This document shows positions 7,679 through 19,287 of a stretch of 64,000 nucleotides of DNA, in pieces. Position 1 is the first letter of the stretch, and the number at the start of each line of letters is the position of its first letter. Where the stretch lies: assembly GCF_014138435.1 (NCBI RefSeq), contig NZ_JACJIM010000006.1:431462-495461 (forward strand), in the 5' to 3' direction. A program made the translations under genes and the position numbers. A model generated the notes under the pieces. That model was not told where the DNA came from, ran no database searches, and saw only the letters and a program-made list of their open reading frames with translations. The stretch is from Methylobacterium fujisawaense. Lineage in GTDB: Bacteria > Pseudomonadota > Alphaproteobacteria > Rhizobiales > Beijerinckiaceae.

Positions 7679-10278
7679 GGTTCGGCGCGCCGATGGCGGG
7701 CGCGGTGCGGCGGGCGGGCGGCCCAGGGCTTCACGGTCTCGACCGCCGCGAGGTAGGCGAGGGTGATCAGCGCGATGCCGAGGAGCGTCGGGAGGGGCGG
7801 GGCCTGGAAGCCGAACCAAGGCCCTGCCGGCGTGAAGGGAAGGGCCAGCGCGGCCGCCAGCGCGGCGAGTGAGGAGCACGCCAGCGCCGCGCTCGGACGA
7901 TCCCGCCAGGGGCGCCCGCTCGTCCGGATGACGAAGATCACGAGGATCTGCGTCGCCATGGATTCGAGGAACCAGGCCGTCCGGAATTCCTCCGCCGAGG
8001 CACCGAAGAGGAAGAGCAGGGCGCCGAAGGTCAGGAGGTCGAACAGCGACGAGAGCGGGCCCATCACGCCCGCGAACCGGAGGATGGCCGCCATGTCCCA
8101 GACCTGTGGCCGGGCGGTCGCGGACGGCGCCACATGGTCGAAGGGGATGCCGACCTCCGAGAGGTCGTAGAGCAGGTTGTTGAGAAGGATCTGCGTCGGC
8201 AGCATCGGGAGGAACGGCAGCGTCACCGACGCGACCGCCATCGAGAGCATGTTGCCGAAGTTCGAGCTCGCGCCCATGCGGATGTACTTCAGGATGTTGG
8301 TGAAGGTCCGCCGCCCCTCCTCGACGCCGTCGGCGACGACCGCGAGGTCCGAGGCGAGCAGGATCATGTCGGCCGCGGCCTGCGCGACCCCGGTCGCGCC
8401 CTCGACGGAGAGGCCGATATCGGCCTGCGCGAGGCCCGGCGCGTCGTTGATGCCGTCACCCAGGAAGCCCACGATCGCGCCCCTGGCCTGAAGCGCCCGC
8501 ACGATGCGCGCCTTCTGGTCCGGGGTGAGCCGTCCGAAGGCGTCCACCTTGCGGGCCTGCACCGCGAGCGCCGCATCGCTCAGGGCCGCGACCTCGGAGC
8601 CGGACAGGACCGTGGTGGTGTGAAGCCCGACGAGGCTCGCGAGGCGGCGCACGACCACCGGGTCGTCGCCGGACAGGATCTTCAGGCGCACGCCGGCGCG
8701 CGCGAGCCGCGTGACGGCGGCGGCGGCCGTCGGTTTGGGCGGGTCGGCGAAGGCGCAGAAGCCCTCGAAGACGAGGTCGGCCTCGTCCGCGGTTCCGGGC
8801 GGCCGCATGGGCCCCGACCAGGGCCGCGACGCGACCGCGATGGTGCGCAGCCCCTCCTCGGCCAGGCTCCGGACCTGCCCGAGGGCCGCGCCGCGTTCCT
8901 CCGGGCCCATCGGCTCCGTCCCCTCGCCGGCGCGGCGCGCGGTGCACAGCGCCAGGACCGCCTCCGGCGCGCCCTTCAGGATCAGCAGCGGCCCCTCCGG
9001 TCCCTGCGCGAGGACCGACCCGGTGCGCCGCCCGTAGTCGAACGCCCGCTGGCCGGCCAGGACCCACGCCCGGCCCGCGTTCGGGTGATGGTCGATGAGG
9101 GCCGCGTCGAGCGAGCTGCGATCCCCGCCGAGATCGGCCGCGACCGCCGCGAGCCGCGACGGCCGCCCGTCCTCGCGGCCCGCCGGATCGAGGCTCCGGC
9201 CCAGGGCGATCTCGGCCGAGGTCAGCGTCCCGGTCTTGTCGGTGCACAGCACCGTCATCGCGCCGAGGTCGTGGATCGCGGCGAGCCGCTTCACGATGAC
9301 CTTGCGGGCCGCCATGCGCAGCGCGCCCCGCGAGAGCGTCACCGTCGTGACCATCGGCAGCAGTTCCGGGGTGAGGCCGACGGCGAGCGCGACCGCGAAC
9401 AGGAGGGAGTCGAGCACGGGGCGGCCGAGCACGACGCGGGCGGCCAGGACGCTGAGCACCAGGGCCAGGGTCAGCCGGGCGACCATGAGCCCGAAGGCGT
9501 GGAGGTCGCGCTGGAAGGGCGAGGATGCCCGCGTCTCGGCCAGAACCGAGGCCGCCGCGCCGAACATCGTGGCGGGGCCGGTCGCGACGACGAGGGCGGT
9601 TGCCTTGCCCGTCCGCACGACGGCGCCGCGGAACACGGCGTTCGAGGCCTCCGCCGGCTCTGGAGACGTCACCGGCCCGGCCCGCTTCTCCACCGGGTAG
9701 GGCTCGCCGGTCAGGGCGGCCTCGGCCACCGTGAAGGCGTCGCCGTCGATCACGAGGGCATCGGCCGGGACGATGTCGCCGGCCCGCATGCGCAGGATGT
9801 CGCCGGGAACCACCTGCTCCACCGGGACCGTGACGAAGCTGCCGTCCCGCCTGACCTCAGCCTTCAGCGCCACCGTGTGGCGCAGGGCCTCGGCGGCCCG
9901 TGTGGCGTGGCCCTCCTGCACCGTGTCGAGGCCGATGGACAGGCCGAGGATGGCGACGATGATGACGCCTCCCACCACGTCGCCGGTCACGACCGAGACG
10001 AGGCCGGCCGCGATCAGGATCAGGGCGAGCGGTTCGAGCAGGCGGCGGAGCACGGCCTGCAGGGCGCCGCCGGCCCGCGTCCCGGCATCGCTGTTCGGCC
10101 CGTAGCGTTCGAGCCGTCGCGCGGCGTCGACCGCGCCGAGCCCGTCGAGCCCGCATCGGAGCTCGGCGCAGAGCGTCTCGAGGCCGCGCACCCAGAACGC
10201 CCCGCTCGGCCCGGGCGACGACAGCTCCGTCGGAGTGGCGATGTCGCGCGCGCGCGCCGGAACCGCCGTCATCTCCAT
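7675..10278 (-). CDS. magnesium-translocating-type P-type ATPase (MgtA/MgtB family)
   Basis: Inner-membrane P3-type ATPase of 867 residues. In order: N-terminal cytoplasmic segment, first transmembrane pair (about 80-120), actuator domain with LTGEPYPVEK (189-197), the pair containing VGLTPELLPMVTTVTL (300-315), phosphorylation motif CTDKTGTLT (D347), nucleotide domain with KGAPE, hinge GDGINDAPGLAQADIG, and C-terminal membrane helices. The sequence VTLSRGALRMAARKVIVKRLAAIHDLGAM around the P-site is characteristic of Mg2+ importers. A FixK-type box lies 61 bp upstream. It is monocistronic or co-transcribed with DUF1476, whose own box overlaps its stop. Ion specificity is inferred from family motifs only. 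Confidence 0.88.
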   Translation of the reverse strand: MEMTAVPARARDIATPTELSSPGPSGAFWVRGLETLCAELRCGLDGLGAVDAARRLERYGPNSDAGTRAGGALQAVLRRLLEPLALILIAAGLVSVVTGDVVGGVIIVAILGLSIGLDTVQEGHATRAAEALRHTVALKAEVRRDGSFVTVPVEQVVPGDILRMRAGDIVPADALVIDGDAFTVAEAALTGEPYPVEKRAGPVTSPEPAEASNAVFRGAVVRTGKATALVVATGPATMFGAAASVLAETRASSPFQRDLHAFGLMVARLTLALVLSVLAARVVLGRPVLDSLLFAVALAVGLTPELLPMVTTVTLSRGALRMAARKVIVKRLAAIHDLGAMTVLCTDKTGTLTSAEIALGRSLDPAGREDGRPSRLAAVAADLGGDRSSLDAALIDHHPNAGRAWVLAGQRAFDYGRRTGSVLAQGPEGPLLILKGAPEAVLALCTARRAGEGTEPMGPEERGAALGQVRSLAEEGLRTIAVASRPWSGPMRPPGTADEADLVFEGFCAFADPPKPTAAAAVTRLARAGVRLKILSGDDPVVVRRLASLVGLHTTTVLSGSEVAALSDAALAVQARKVDAFGRLTPDQKARIVRALQARGAIVGFLGDGINDAPGLAQADIGLSVEGATGVAQAAADMILLASDLAVVADGVEEGRRTFTNILKYIRMGASSNFGNMLSMAVASVTLPFLPMLPTQILLNNLLYDLSEVGIPFDHVAPSATARPQVWDMAAILRFAGVMGPLSSLFDLLTFGALLFLFGASAEEFRTAWFLESMATQILVIFVIRTSGRPWRDRPSAALACSSLAALAAALALPFTPAGPWFGFQAPPLPTLLGIALITLAYLAAVETVKPWAARPPHRARHRRAEP

Positions 10279-10317
10279 GGGTCGACCCGTCGCTCTCCCG
10301 CTCGCGGCGGCACGACA

Positions 10318-11682
10318 TCACCGGTTGGGACTGGGGTCGTTGCGGTGGATCAAGCCGCCGCCGCCGCTCTGGCTGACGGCCAGGAGATGCTGCACGGCCG
10401 CCGTCAACGGCCGGTCCCGCGACGGATCGATGAGGCCGTCCGCGACGAAGCCGTCCTGCAGCGAGCCGCCGCCCGCACCGGGCTCCGGCGATAGGCGGCC
10501 CTGCGTCCCGGCCGCCATGCCGTCCGGGGTCACCACGCGGTCGGGTGCGATGCCGTTGCCGTCCACCCGGCGGCCCGCGGGCGTGACGAACCAGGCCGTG
10601 GTGAGGCGCAGCGCGCGCCCGTCGCGGTGGGCATAGGTGGTCTGGACCGCCCCCTTGCCGTAGGTGCGCGTCCCGATGAGAATCGCGCGCCGGTGATCCT
10701 GAAGGGCGCCGGCGACGATCTCGGCCGCGGACGCGGTCCCGCCGTCGACGAGCACGACCAGCGGAAGGCCGTCGATCACGTCGGCACCGGTCCTGTCCAG
10801 CGCGAACCGCTCGACGCTGCCGGGGTCCCGGCCGACCAGGCGCACGATCTCGCCCCGTCCGAGGAAGGCCCCGGCCACCGCGACGGCCTGCACGACGAGG
10901 CCCCCCGGATTGCCGCGCAGGTCCAGGATGAACCCCGTGAGCCTGTCACGGCCGATGCCGGCCTTCAGGTTCGCCACCGCCCTGAGCAGCCGGCCGGTCG
11001 TGAATTCGTCGAAGTGGTCGAGCCCGAGATAGGCGACGGTATCCAGGGCTTTCAGACGCACCGGGTGCAGCGGCAGCCACTCCCGGATCAGGACCATCTC
11101 GGCCGGGGCAGGCTCGCCCGGCCGGACGACCCGCACGCGCACCGTCGAGTCCGGCTCTCCGCGCAGGCGGTCGGCGACCTGGTCGGGCGCGATGCGCCCG
11201 ATGGCGACGCCGTCGATCTCCTGGATGATTGTCCCGGGCGTGAGGCCGGCGCGCGCGGCCGGGGCATCGGGAAGCGTGCGCCGCACCGTCCCGTCCGCGT
11301 CGACGACCACGCCGATGCCGGCATAGCTTCCCGTATCCTGCTCATCGAGCCGGCGGAACTCGGCCGCGGTGAGGTAGTGTGAATGCCGGTCCAGCGCGGC
11401 GAGCATTCCGACGATGGCCGCGTCGATCAACGGACCGTCGCCGCGCATATCGGCCGCCCGTGACCGGATGGCGTGGAATGCGGCCCCGAAGAGCCGCAGG
11501 TCCCGATAGGGCGAGTCCTGGAACCCGTCCGGGCGTAGGCCGGCATCGGGTGCGGCGGGGCTCGTGAGCAGCGCGCCGGCGGCGCCGGCGAGCCAGGCCG
11601 CCCCGGCGAGGCAGCACGCGGCGCCGCGACCGGTCGGCCCCCGGTCGCGTGCCGCCTTGCTTGCGATCGGTTTGAACGGCAT
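10318..11682 (-). CDS. S41-family C-terminal processing peptidase
   Basis: A CtpA/Prc-type serine protease of 454 residues. An N-terminal hydrophobic segment (residues 18-42) is a signal peptide or anchor directing it to the periplasm. A PDZ domain lies at about 115-190 (GIGVVVDADGTVRRTLPDAPA ... GLTPG). The S41 catalytic domain follows, with the nucleophile in DGGTASAAEI (S318) and the general-base lysine in TYGKGAVQ (K343), exactly 25 residues apart as in CtpA. It trims C-termini of envelope proteins. The FixK-type box 57 bp upstream suggests low-oxygen induction; the box of the next gene lies inside this gene's 3' end. Confidence 0.92.
   Translation of the reverse strand: MPFKPIASKAARDRGPTGRGAACCLAGAAWLAGAAGALLTSPAAPDAGLRPDGFQDSPYRDLRLFGAAFHAIRSRAADMRGDGPLIDAAIVGMLAALDRHSHYLTAAEFRRLDEQDTGSYAGIGVVVDADGTVRRTLPDAPAARAGLTPGTIIQEIDGVAIGRIAPDQVADRLRGEPDSTVRVRVVRPGEPAPAEMVLIREWLPLHPVRLKALDTVAYLGLDHFDEFTTGRLLRAVANLKAGIGRDRLTGFILDLRGNPGGLVVQAVAVAGAFLGRGEIVRLVGRDPGSVERFALDRTGADVIDGLPLVVLVDGGTASAAEIVAGALQDHRRAILIGTRTYGKGAVQTTYAHRDGRALRLTTAWFVTPAGRRVDGNGIAPDRVVTPDGMAAGTQGRLSPEPGAGGGSLQDGFVADGLIDPSRDRPLTAAVQHLLAVSQSGGGGLIHRNDPSPNR
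10340..10353. promoter_or_regulatory. FNR/FixK-type box (TTGCGGTGGATCAA)
   Basis: Lies inside the 3' end of the S41 protease gene, 61 bp upstream of the Mg-type ATPase start. The sequence is identical to the box at 5622. Confidence 0.65.
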
Positions 11683-11739
11683 CGCCCGGTTCGACGTCCA
11701 CGCGCGCGGTGAGGATGGCTCTCCGCGCCCGGCCTCGCC

Positions 11740-11753
11740 TTGACGTGCGTCAA
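11740..11753. promoter_or_regulatory. FNR/FixK-type box (TTGACGTGCGTCAA)
   Basis: A perfect TTGAC/GTCAA palindrome 57 bp upstream of the S41 protease start, immediately after the stop of the APH/AAA kinase gene. Confidence 0.75.
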
Positions 11754-11755
11754 CG

Positions 11756-13414
11756 TCACCGCGTGTGCGGAGGCGGGCCCTGCGCGATGGCGATCGTCGT
11801 CGGAACGCCCCGTGCCCGCTCCGGCCGATCCGGCGGGGTTGGGGTCGCCGGTGACCCGTCGGGTGGCCGGGCCGCCGGCCAGCCCGTCACGCCGGCGCTC
11901 CCCAGGAGCGACAGGACCGTCGCGCGCAACGCGTCCACGGGCTGATCGGCGCGGAGCTCGTGCCACGCGAGGGCGCCGCGACCCCGCGCGACCTGGGCCG
12001 CCAGGACCGTCGCGGTGGCATCCGAAGGGTCGCCGGCGCGGCTGTCGATGCGGCGCGCGAGCAATGGGGCCGGGGCCTCCAGCCAGACGCCGCAGAACCG
12101 GGCCCCCCGGTCTCGGGCGAGGGCCTCGATTTGCGCCCGCTCGGTCGGTCGGTCGAAGACCGCATCGGCGACGACGCAATGGCCCGCGGCCAGGACCCGC
12201 CCGGCGTCCCGCCGCAGGATCGCGTAGACGCGCCGCGACACGGTCTGGGCATAAGCCGCCGCCGGGAGCCGCGTCAGGGCGTCGACCCCGTGCAGGCGCT
12301 TGCGGATCCGATCGCTCGACAGGATCCGAGCGCCCGGGGCCGCGCCGAGCCAGGGGGCCGCCGCCGCCGCGACGCTCGACTTGCCGGAACCGCTGAAGCC
12401 GCCGACCGCCAGGAGGCCCGCCGGCCTGTCGGTCAGCAGGTCTTCCCCGAGGGCGAGATACGCGCGCGCCTCGGCGGTCCTGGCGGCGGCGGCCGCGCCG
12501 GTTCCGTCCGCCGCTTGAGCCGCCGTGACGTGGGCGCGGATCACCGCGCGCAGCGCCATCAGGACCGGCAGCAATCCGAGACCGTCGGTCTCGTCCGCCT
12601 CATCGAGGTAGCGATTGAGCAGGAGGTTGGCGAGGTCGAAGCGCGACCGGTGCCAGAGGTCCATGAGGACGAAGGCGAGGTCGTACAGGATGTCGGTCGT
12701 CGCGATGGTCTCGCTGAACTCGATGCAGTCGAACGGCGTCGGCTTGCCCTCGAACAGGCAGATGTTACGCAAGGTGAGGTCGCCGTGGCAGCGGCGGACC
12801 TTGCCGGCGGCGCGGCGGGCGTCGAGCAGGGGGGCATGCCGCGCCAGAACCGCCCGGAACCGCGCCGTCAGCGTCGCCACCGCGCCGGTCGAGGCGAGCC
12901 CCGTCGCCCGGAGCGCCGCCGCGTTCAAGTCGACGAGCGCCGTCAGGGCGGCGGCCCCGCCCTTGTCGCGGTGGATCTCCGCGCCGGCATGGAAGGCGGC
13001 GATGACCTGGGCAAGGTCCGCGATATGGTCCGGTCCGAGGCGCCCCTCGCACGCCAGGGTGTCGAACAGGTCCGCCTCCGGGAACCGCCGCATCTCGACC
13101 ACGGCGTCGACGAGGTTCCCGGTCCCGTCGAAGGCCAGGCCCCCGTCCGGTCCGTGCGTGATCCGCCGGGCGCCGAGGTAGAGCGCGGGTGCCGTGCGGC
13201 GGTTGAGCACGACCTCGGCCTCGCAGGCTGCGAGGCGCCGCTCGGGGGTCGAGAAGTCGAGATAGGGGAAGCGGACGGCGCGCTTGAGCTTGAACACGCG
13301 GCTGCCGGCCAGGAAGAGCCGGGAGATGTGGGTGGTTACGGTCTCCACCTGCCCCATCCCCGACAGGGCGTGCGTCAGGAACGCGGCGACGGCGTCCTGG
13401 TCCCCGGTCGACAT
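11756..13414 (-). CDS. fused aminoglycoside-phosphotransferase-like / AAA-type kinase protein
   Basis: A 552-residue two-domain protein. Residues ~1-300 are a protein-kinase-like (APH, COG2187-type) domain with CHGDLTLRNICLFEG (209-223) and the metal motif FDCIEFSE. Residues ~330-520 are a P-loop kinase domain like gluconate kinase, with VGGFSGSGKSSVA (337-349) and AVFDRPTER. Proteins of this architecture recur in stress/hypoxia islands of proteobacteria; the substrate is unknown. The start at 13414 (RMSTGDQD) is preferred over a longer frame that would run through a 12-bp repeat. The gene overlaps the 3' end of the upstream SPW gene by 40 bp, implying coupling. Confidence 0.8.
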   Translation of the reverse strand: MSTGDQDAVAAFLTHALSGMGQVETVTTHISRLFLAGSRVFKLKRAVRFPYLDFSTPERRLAACEAEVVLNRRTAPALYLGARRITHGPDGGLAFDGTGNLVDAVVEMRRFPEADLFDTLACEGRLGPDHIADLAQVIAAFHAGAEIHRDKGGAAALTALVDLNAAALRATGLASTGAVATLTARFRAVLARHAPLLDARRAAGKVRRCHGDLTLRNICLFEGKPTPFDCIEFSETIATTDILYDLAFVLMDLWHRSRFDLANLLLNRYLDEADETDGLGLLPVLMALRAVIRAHVTAAQAADGTGAAAAARTAEARAYLALGEDLLTDRPAGLLAVGGFSGSGKSSVAAAAAPWLGAAPGARILSSDRIRKRLHGVDALTRLPAAAYAQTVSRRVYAILRRDAGRVLAAGHCVVADAVFDRPTERAQIEALARDRGARFCGVWLEAPAPLLARRIDSRAGDPSDATATVLAAQVARGRGALAWHELRADQPVDALRATVLSLLGSAGVTGWPAARPPDGSPATPTPPDRPERARGVPTTIAIAQGPPPHTR

Positions 13415-13860
13415 GCGGATCGATCCTCGCTGACCCTGGGCGTCGCGCGGGCCGCGGGCGGCGCGGTTTGCCAAGCAGATTTCTGGGCAGATTTCTGGGC
13501 CGATTTCTGGGAGGCGGGTAGGTCCCGCAGCCGCCACAGCCAGGAGCCGGCCGAGACGAGGAGGGCGACGCCGAGGCCCACGTGAGCCCAGGCCGCGGCG
13601 TCCTGGAAGCCCAGCGCCCAGGGGGCCGCGCAGGACCAGAGACCGGCCGCCCCGATGGCGTACACTTCTCCCTCACGGGTGCGCATCAGCGTCAGGGCCG
13701 CCAAGGCCAGGATCGTCGCCCCGGTGATCCAGGCGTTCCAGGCCGCGATGTCCTCGGATCGGAAGCCGAAGTACCAGGGCGCCAGGATCAGGCCCGCCCC
13801 CAGCATGAGGTTCCAGCCCCCCAGGAAGATGTCTTCCGGCTGGTTGTCGATGATTCGCAT
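13375..13860 (-). CDS. SPW-repeat membrane protein
   Basis: A 161-residue inner-membrane protein with four hydrophobic helices in its first ~120 residues. It has two copies of the SPW-type motif: NLMLGAGLILAPWYFGF near the N-terminus and WSCAAPWALGF in the second half. Function of the family is unknown. The C-terminal tail (QKSAQKSAQKSAWQ) comes from three 12-bp units at 13475-13510 and overlaps the kinase gene start. It is first in a leftward operon driven by the divergent box at 13937. A paralogue is at 19597-19965. Confidence 0.8.
   Translation of the reverse strand: MRIIDNQPEDIFLGGWNLMLGAGLILAPWYFGFRSEDIAAWNAWITGATILALAALTLMRTREGEVYAIGAAGLWSCAAPWALGFQDAAAWAHVGLGVALLVSAGSWLWRLRDLPASQKSAQKSAQKSAWQTAPPAARATPRVSEDRSACRPGTRTPSPRS
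13475..13510. repeat. 12-bp in-frame tandem repeat (3 units) in SPW gene tail
   Basis: Units gcagatttctgg, gcagatttctgg and gccgatttctgg encode the repeated QKSA tail of the SPW protein. The repeat is strikingly AT-richer than its surroundings. Confidence 0.8.
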
Positions 13861-13936
13861 CGCCCCTCGTCCCCGGGGTGTGGCGGGCCCTGGGCCGCCG
13901 CCGACCGAGATGTGCGCCGATGTCGCCGGATCGGCC

Positions 13937-13950
13937 TTGAGATGGATCAA
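13937..13950. promoter_or_regulatory. FNR/FixK-type box (TTGAGATGGATCAA)
   Basis: Divergent position: 76 bp before the leftward SPW gene and 48 bp before the rightward DUF6455 gene, so a single site could serve both operons. Confidence 0.75.
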
Positions 13951-13998
13951 GGGCGCCGCCGCCGCGGTGGGGCACGCAGGGACTTTCAGGAGTCTGTG

Positions 13999-14392
13999 AT
14001 GGCCGCACCAGCCGACAAGACCGACCCCTTCGATCCATTCGGCGTCGCCGCCGCGATGACCGGATGGTGCTGCCTCCTGAAGGCGGCGCAGGAAATCCGG
14101 GACATCGACCAGGAGATGATGGAGACGATGATGGAGGCCGACGCCGCGGCGCCCGCCGGCCTGTCGCCGGAAGCCGGCGCGAAGCTCCAGGGCGTCGTCA
14201 GCCTGATGCGACGCCTGCAGCTCGACCCCGAAGCCGTTCGGCGGAGCGAGCCCGAGACCATGCGGGCGCTCGAGTCCGCTTGCCGGGCCTGCGGCGCGCG
14301 GAGCCGCTGCGAACGCGAGCTCCGGGCCGGAACGGCGGCCCGCACCTACCCGGATTTCTGCCCGAACGCCGCGCGCCTCGACCGGCTGCGCC

Positions 14393-14400
<8 letters not shown>
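13999..14400 (+). CDS. DUF6455 family protein
   Basis: A 133-residue soluble protein. The C-terminal third carries a conserved cysteine arrangement, CRACGARSRCERELRAGTAARTYPDFCPN, typical of DUF6455 proteins and suggestive of a metal or redox centre; this is family resemblance, not a proven function. The N-terminal half is helical and acidic (QEIRDIDQEMMETMMEAD). It starts 48 bp after the divergent box and its last codons overlap the start of the following P-type ATPase by 8 bp, so the two are translationally coupled. Such pairing suggests a role with the pump or in the same hypoxia response. Confidence 0.75.
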
Positions 14401-17089
<2,689 letters not shown>

Positions 17090-17144
17090 GGTCCGGTGCC
17101 CCTCCGCGCCCACGGCCCGCGCGCCTTCGTGTAAGCTGTCGTCC

Positions 17145-17459
17145 ATGAGCAGGATCACGACGGACCCGACCGCAGCGGATTGGGATGCACGAATGGAGCG
17201 GCTGACCGGCCGCCTTCCCGGGCGCCTGCGCGATGCGGTCACGTGGCTGAGGAAGCCCTCGCGGCGGCCGGCGCGGTTGGCGGCGGCGCTCGCCCTGATC
17301 GGCGGCGGCTTGCTGTCGTTCCTGCCGATCCTCGGCCTCTGGATGCTGCCCCTCGGCTTCGCCCTCCTGAGCGAGGACATCCCGGCGCTGAAGCCGCGGC
17401 TCGAAGCGATGGCGCGGGCGGTGGAGCGGTTCGTGTCCCGCTTCCGCAAGAAGCCCTGA
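17145..17459 (+). CDS. small membrane protein, uncharacterised
   Basis: A 104-residue protein with a basic N-terminal part and a hydrophobic hairpin at about 45-78 (LAAALALIGGGLLSFLPILGLWMLPLGFALL), ending in a basic tail. Similar short proteins with an LPILGLWMLPLG motif occur in alphaproteobacteria, but I know no function. It follows the Ca-type ATPase by 55 bp and probably belongs to the same transcript. Confidence 0.7.
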   Translation: MSRITTDPTAADWDARMERLTGRLPGRLRDAVTWLRKPSRRPARLAAALALIGGGLLSFLPILGLWMLPLGFALLSEDIPALKPRLEAMARAVERFVSRFRKKP

Positions 17460-17499
17460 CCGGATCGGGTGATCCGGCGCGGTCGCCGACGGTCCGGCG

Positions 17500-17513
17500 T
17501 TGAGCTGGATCAA
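17500..17513. promoter_or_regulatory. FNR/FixK-type box (TTGAGCTGGATCAA)
   Basis: Located 53 bp upstream of the universal stress protein start at 17567. Confidence 0.75.
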
Positions 17514-17566
17514 GGTCGAGCGGCCGCACCCGTCGAGACTCGGGCGATCGGCAGCCCGGAGCTCTC

Positions 17567-18427
17567 ATGTCCCTCCCGTCCTCATCGCCCCTCGCCGCCT
17601 TGCGCGACATCCTGGTCGCCGTCACCGAGGAGGGCCGCGGCGACGAGCCCGGAACGGCGCTTGGCTATGGCCTCACGCTCGCCGCCGCGGCGGGCGCCCA
17701 CCTCACCGTCCAGTCCGCGGCCCGCCGTCTCACCATGGTGGGCGGCGCGGGATTGGGGTTCGTCGACGGCCTCGTCGCGGACGAGAACCGGCGCCTGCGC
17801 GTCCTCGCCCAGGCCGTCGCCGAACGCGCCGCCGGGGATGCCACCCGTGCGGGGGTGACCTGTACGACCGAGGCGCCCGCGCTGGCCTACCCGGATCTGA
17901 TCGCCCGGCTCACCGCCCGCGCGCGCCTCGCCGACCTGACCATCCTGGACGCGGAGGCGCGGGAGGTCGATCTCGACCGCGACCTGATCGACGGACTCCT
18001 GTTCGGCAGCGGTCGCCCGCTCATCGTGGTGCCTGCGGGCTGCTCGGCCTGGCCTGCCGGTCGGATCGTCGTCGCCTGGGACGGCAGCGCCCAGGCCGCG
18101 CGGGCGGCGAACGATGCCCTGCCGTTCCTGCGCGCCGCCGAGGCGGTCGAGATCGTGTCCGTCGTCGGCGAGAAGGACCTGTCGGCCGCGGTCGCCGGCG
18201 CCGAGTTCGCGCCGCACCTCGCGCGCCACGGCGTGACCGTGTCGGTGAACGTCCTGCCGGTCGTCGACGACGTCGCGGAGACGCTCAGGACCCAGGCGGG
18301 CCTGTTCCGCGCCGACATGCTGGTGATTGGCGCCTACCGGCACGCCCGCCTGAAGGAATGGTTCTTCGGCGGCGTGACCCAGTCGCTCCTGGCCCGCAGC
18401 CCCCTTCCGCTGTTCCTCGCCCATTGA
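17567..18427 (+). CDS. universal stress protein (tandem UspA domains)
   Basis: A 286-residue cytosolic protein with two Usp folds. The C-terminal domain (about 155-286) carries RIVVAWDGSAQAARAANDALPFLRAA and the end motif GAYRHARLKEWFFGGVTQSLL, where the G-x(2)-G-x(9)-G-like ATP-binding loop lies; the N-terminal domain (about 8-150) is degenerate. It is closely paralogous to the 23307-24167 protein (same length, same DGSAQAARAANDALPFLRAAEA block). Usp proteins of this kind support anaerobic survival. The upstream FixK-type box indicates oxygen control. Confidence 0.88.
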   Translation: MSLPSSSPLAALRDILVAVTEEGRGDEPGTALGYGLTLAAAAGAHLTVQSAARRLTMVGGAGLGFVDGLVADENRRLRVLAQAVAERAAGDATRAGVTCTTEAPALAYPDLIARLTARARLADLTILDAEAREVDLDRDLIDGLLFGSGRPLIVVPAGCSAWPAGRIVVAWDGSAQAARAANDALPFLRAAEAVEIVSVVGEKDLSAAVAGAEFAPHLARHGVTVSVNVLPVVDDVAETLRTQAGLFRADMLVIGAYRHARLKEWFFGGVTQSLLARSPLPLFLAH

Positions 18428-18474
18428 CGGCGCGGCATCACGATCCGTCGCGACCCGCCGGGGCGGCGTCGCGC

Positions 18475-19167
18475 TCAGTCCTCGATCATGCGGTGGAGCC
18501 GGGCCCGTCTCAGGCTGACCTGGCGGCCGCCGACGCGTTGCAGGGCCCCGTCCTCCTCCAGCTGCGAAAGGGTGCGCGACACGGTCTCGATGGTCAGCCC
18601 GAGAAAGTCGGCGATGTCGCGCCGGGTCATCGGAAGGGCGAAGGTCCCGGTGCCGCCCAGGCGTGCGTCCACGTCGATGAGGAAGCTTGCCACGCGCTCC
18701 GCCGCCGAGCGGCGCCCGAGCAGCAGCATGTGATCCTGGGCGTGCCTCAGATCGTTCGTGGCCATGTCCCAGAGCTGGCAGGCGAACTCGGCCCGGTCGG
18801 TCGCGGCGCGCTCGACCTGCCGCCGTTTGAAGATCAGCACCTTGGTGTCGGTGAGCGCCTCGGCGCTGTGGCGGTGGATCTTGCCCTGCTCGAACCCGAA
18901 CAGGTCGCCGGGCAGGCGGAAGCCGGTGATCTGACGACGGCCGTCGCTCAGCACCTTGTGCGTGCGCACCGCGCCGCTGACGACCTTGTAGACGAACTCG
19001 GCCTCCTCGCCCTCGCCGTAGACTTCCTCCTCGCGGGCGTAGGAGAACGGCGTCCCGATCACCTCGGGGCAGCCCGCGAACAGGGCGCTTGCGTCCAGGC
19101 TCGGGAAGGGCGCCGAATGGCCTGCCGGGATCTGCGTGGACGTCCGTGCGGTGTAGTCGGTGCTCAT
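18475..19167 (-). CDS. fixK: FixK-type Crp/Fnr-family transcriptional activator
   Basis: A 230-residue regulator: a cyclic-nucleotide-binding-like domain (about 35-140) with a dimerisation helix, then a winged helix (MTRRDIADFLGLTIETVSRTLSQLEEDGAL). The recognition helix E194-T-V-S197-R198 is the FNR/FixK type that reads TTGA half-sites, matching the fourteen boxes in this window. It has only two cysteines (C33, C130), so it lacks the FNR 4Fe-4S cluster and must depend on FixL-FixJ for oxygen input, as FixK does. The start at 19167 follows gaggagcg; an upstream GTG at 19182 is an alternative. No TTGA box precedes it, but a FixJ-like site does. Confidence 0.85.
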   Translation of the reverse strand: MSTDYTARTSTQIPAGHSAPFPSLDASALFAGCPEVIGTPFSYAREEEVYGEGEEAEFVYKVVSGAVRTHKVLSDGRRQITGFRLPGDLFGFEQGKIHRHSAEALTDTKVLIFKRRQVERAATDRAEFACQLWDMATNDLRHAQDHMLLLGRRSAAERVASFLIDVDARLGGTGTFALPMTRRDIADFLGLTIETVSRTLSQLEEDGALQRVGGRQVSLRRARLHRMIED

Positions 19168-19249
19168 CGCTTCGCTCCTCACCTCGTCGTGGGAGCGAGA
19201 TTGGCCGTCCTCGGGGAGCGATGAAATTCCGGTTCGTGTCTTAAGCGAA

Positions 19250-19272
19250 CTTGCTTACGGACAATTACGTAG
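19250..19272 (-). promoter_or_regulatory. possible FixJ-binding region upstream of fixK
   Basis: Read on the minus strand the segment is CTACGTAATTGTCCGTAAGCA. This resembles, from memory, the FixJ-protected element of Sinorhizobium fixK/nifA promoters (AAGTAATTTCCCTTA-like, with a GTAMGTAG-type core). It lies about 85-105 bp before the fixK start, a plausible activator position. Only visual similarity supports this. Confidence 0.4.
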
Positions 19273-19287
19273 TGCCGCGCGTCGGGC

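Noticed and set aside
8134..10494. Long plus-strand frame opposite the Mg-type ATPase.
   Set aside because: Antisense shadow of an intact, motif-complete P-type ATPase; no recognisable protein pattern.
13475..13510. CRISPR-like array.
   Set aside because: Only three contiguous 12-bp units without spacers; it is an in-frame minisatellite. No CRISPR array or cas gene was seen anywhere in the window.
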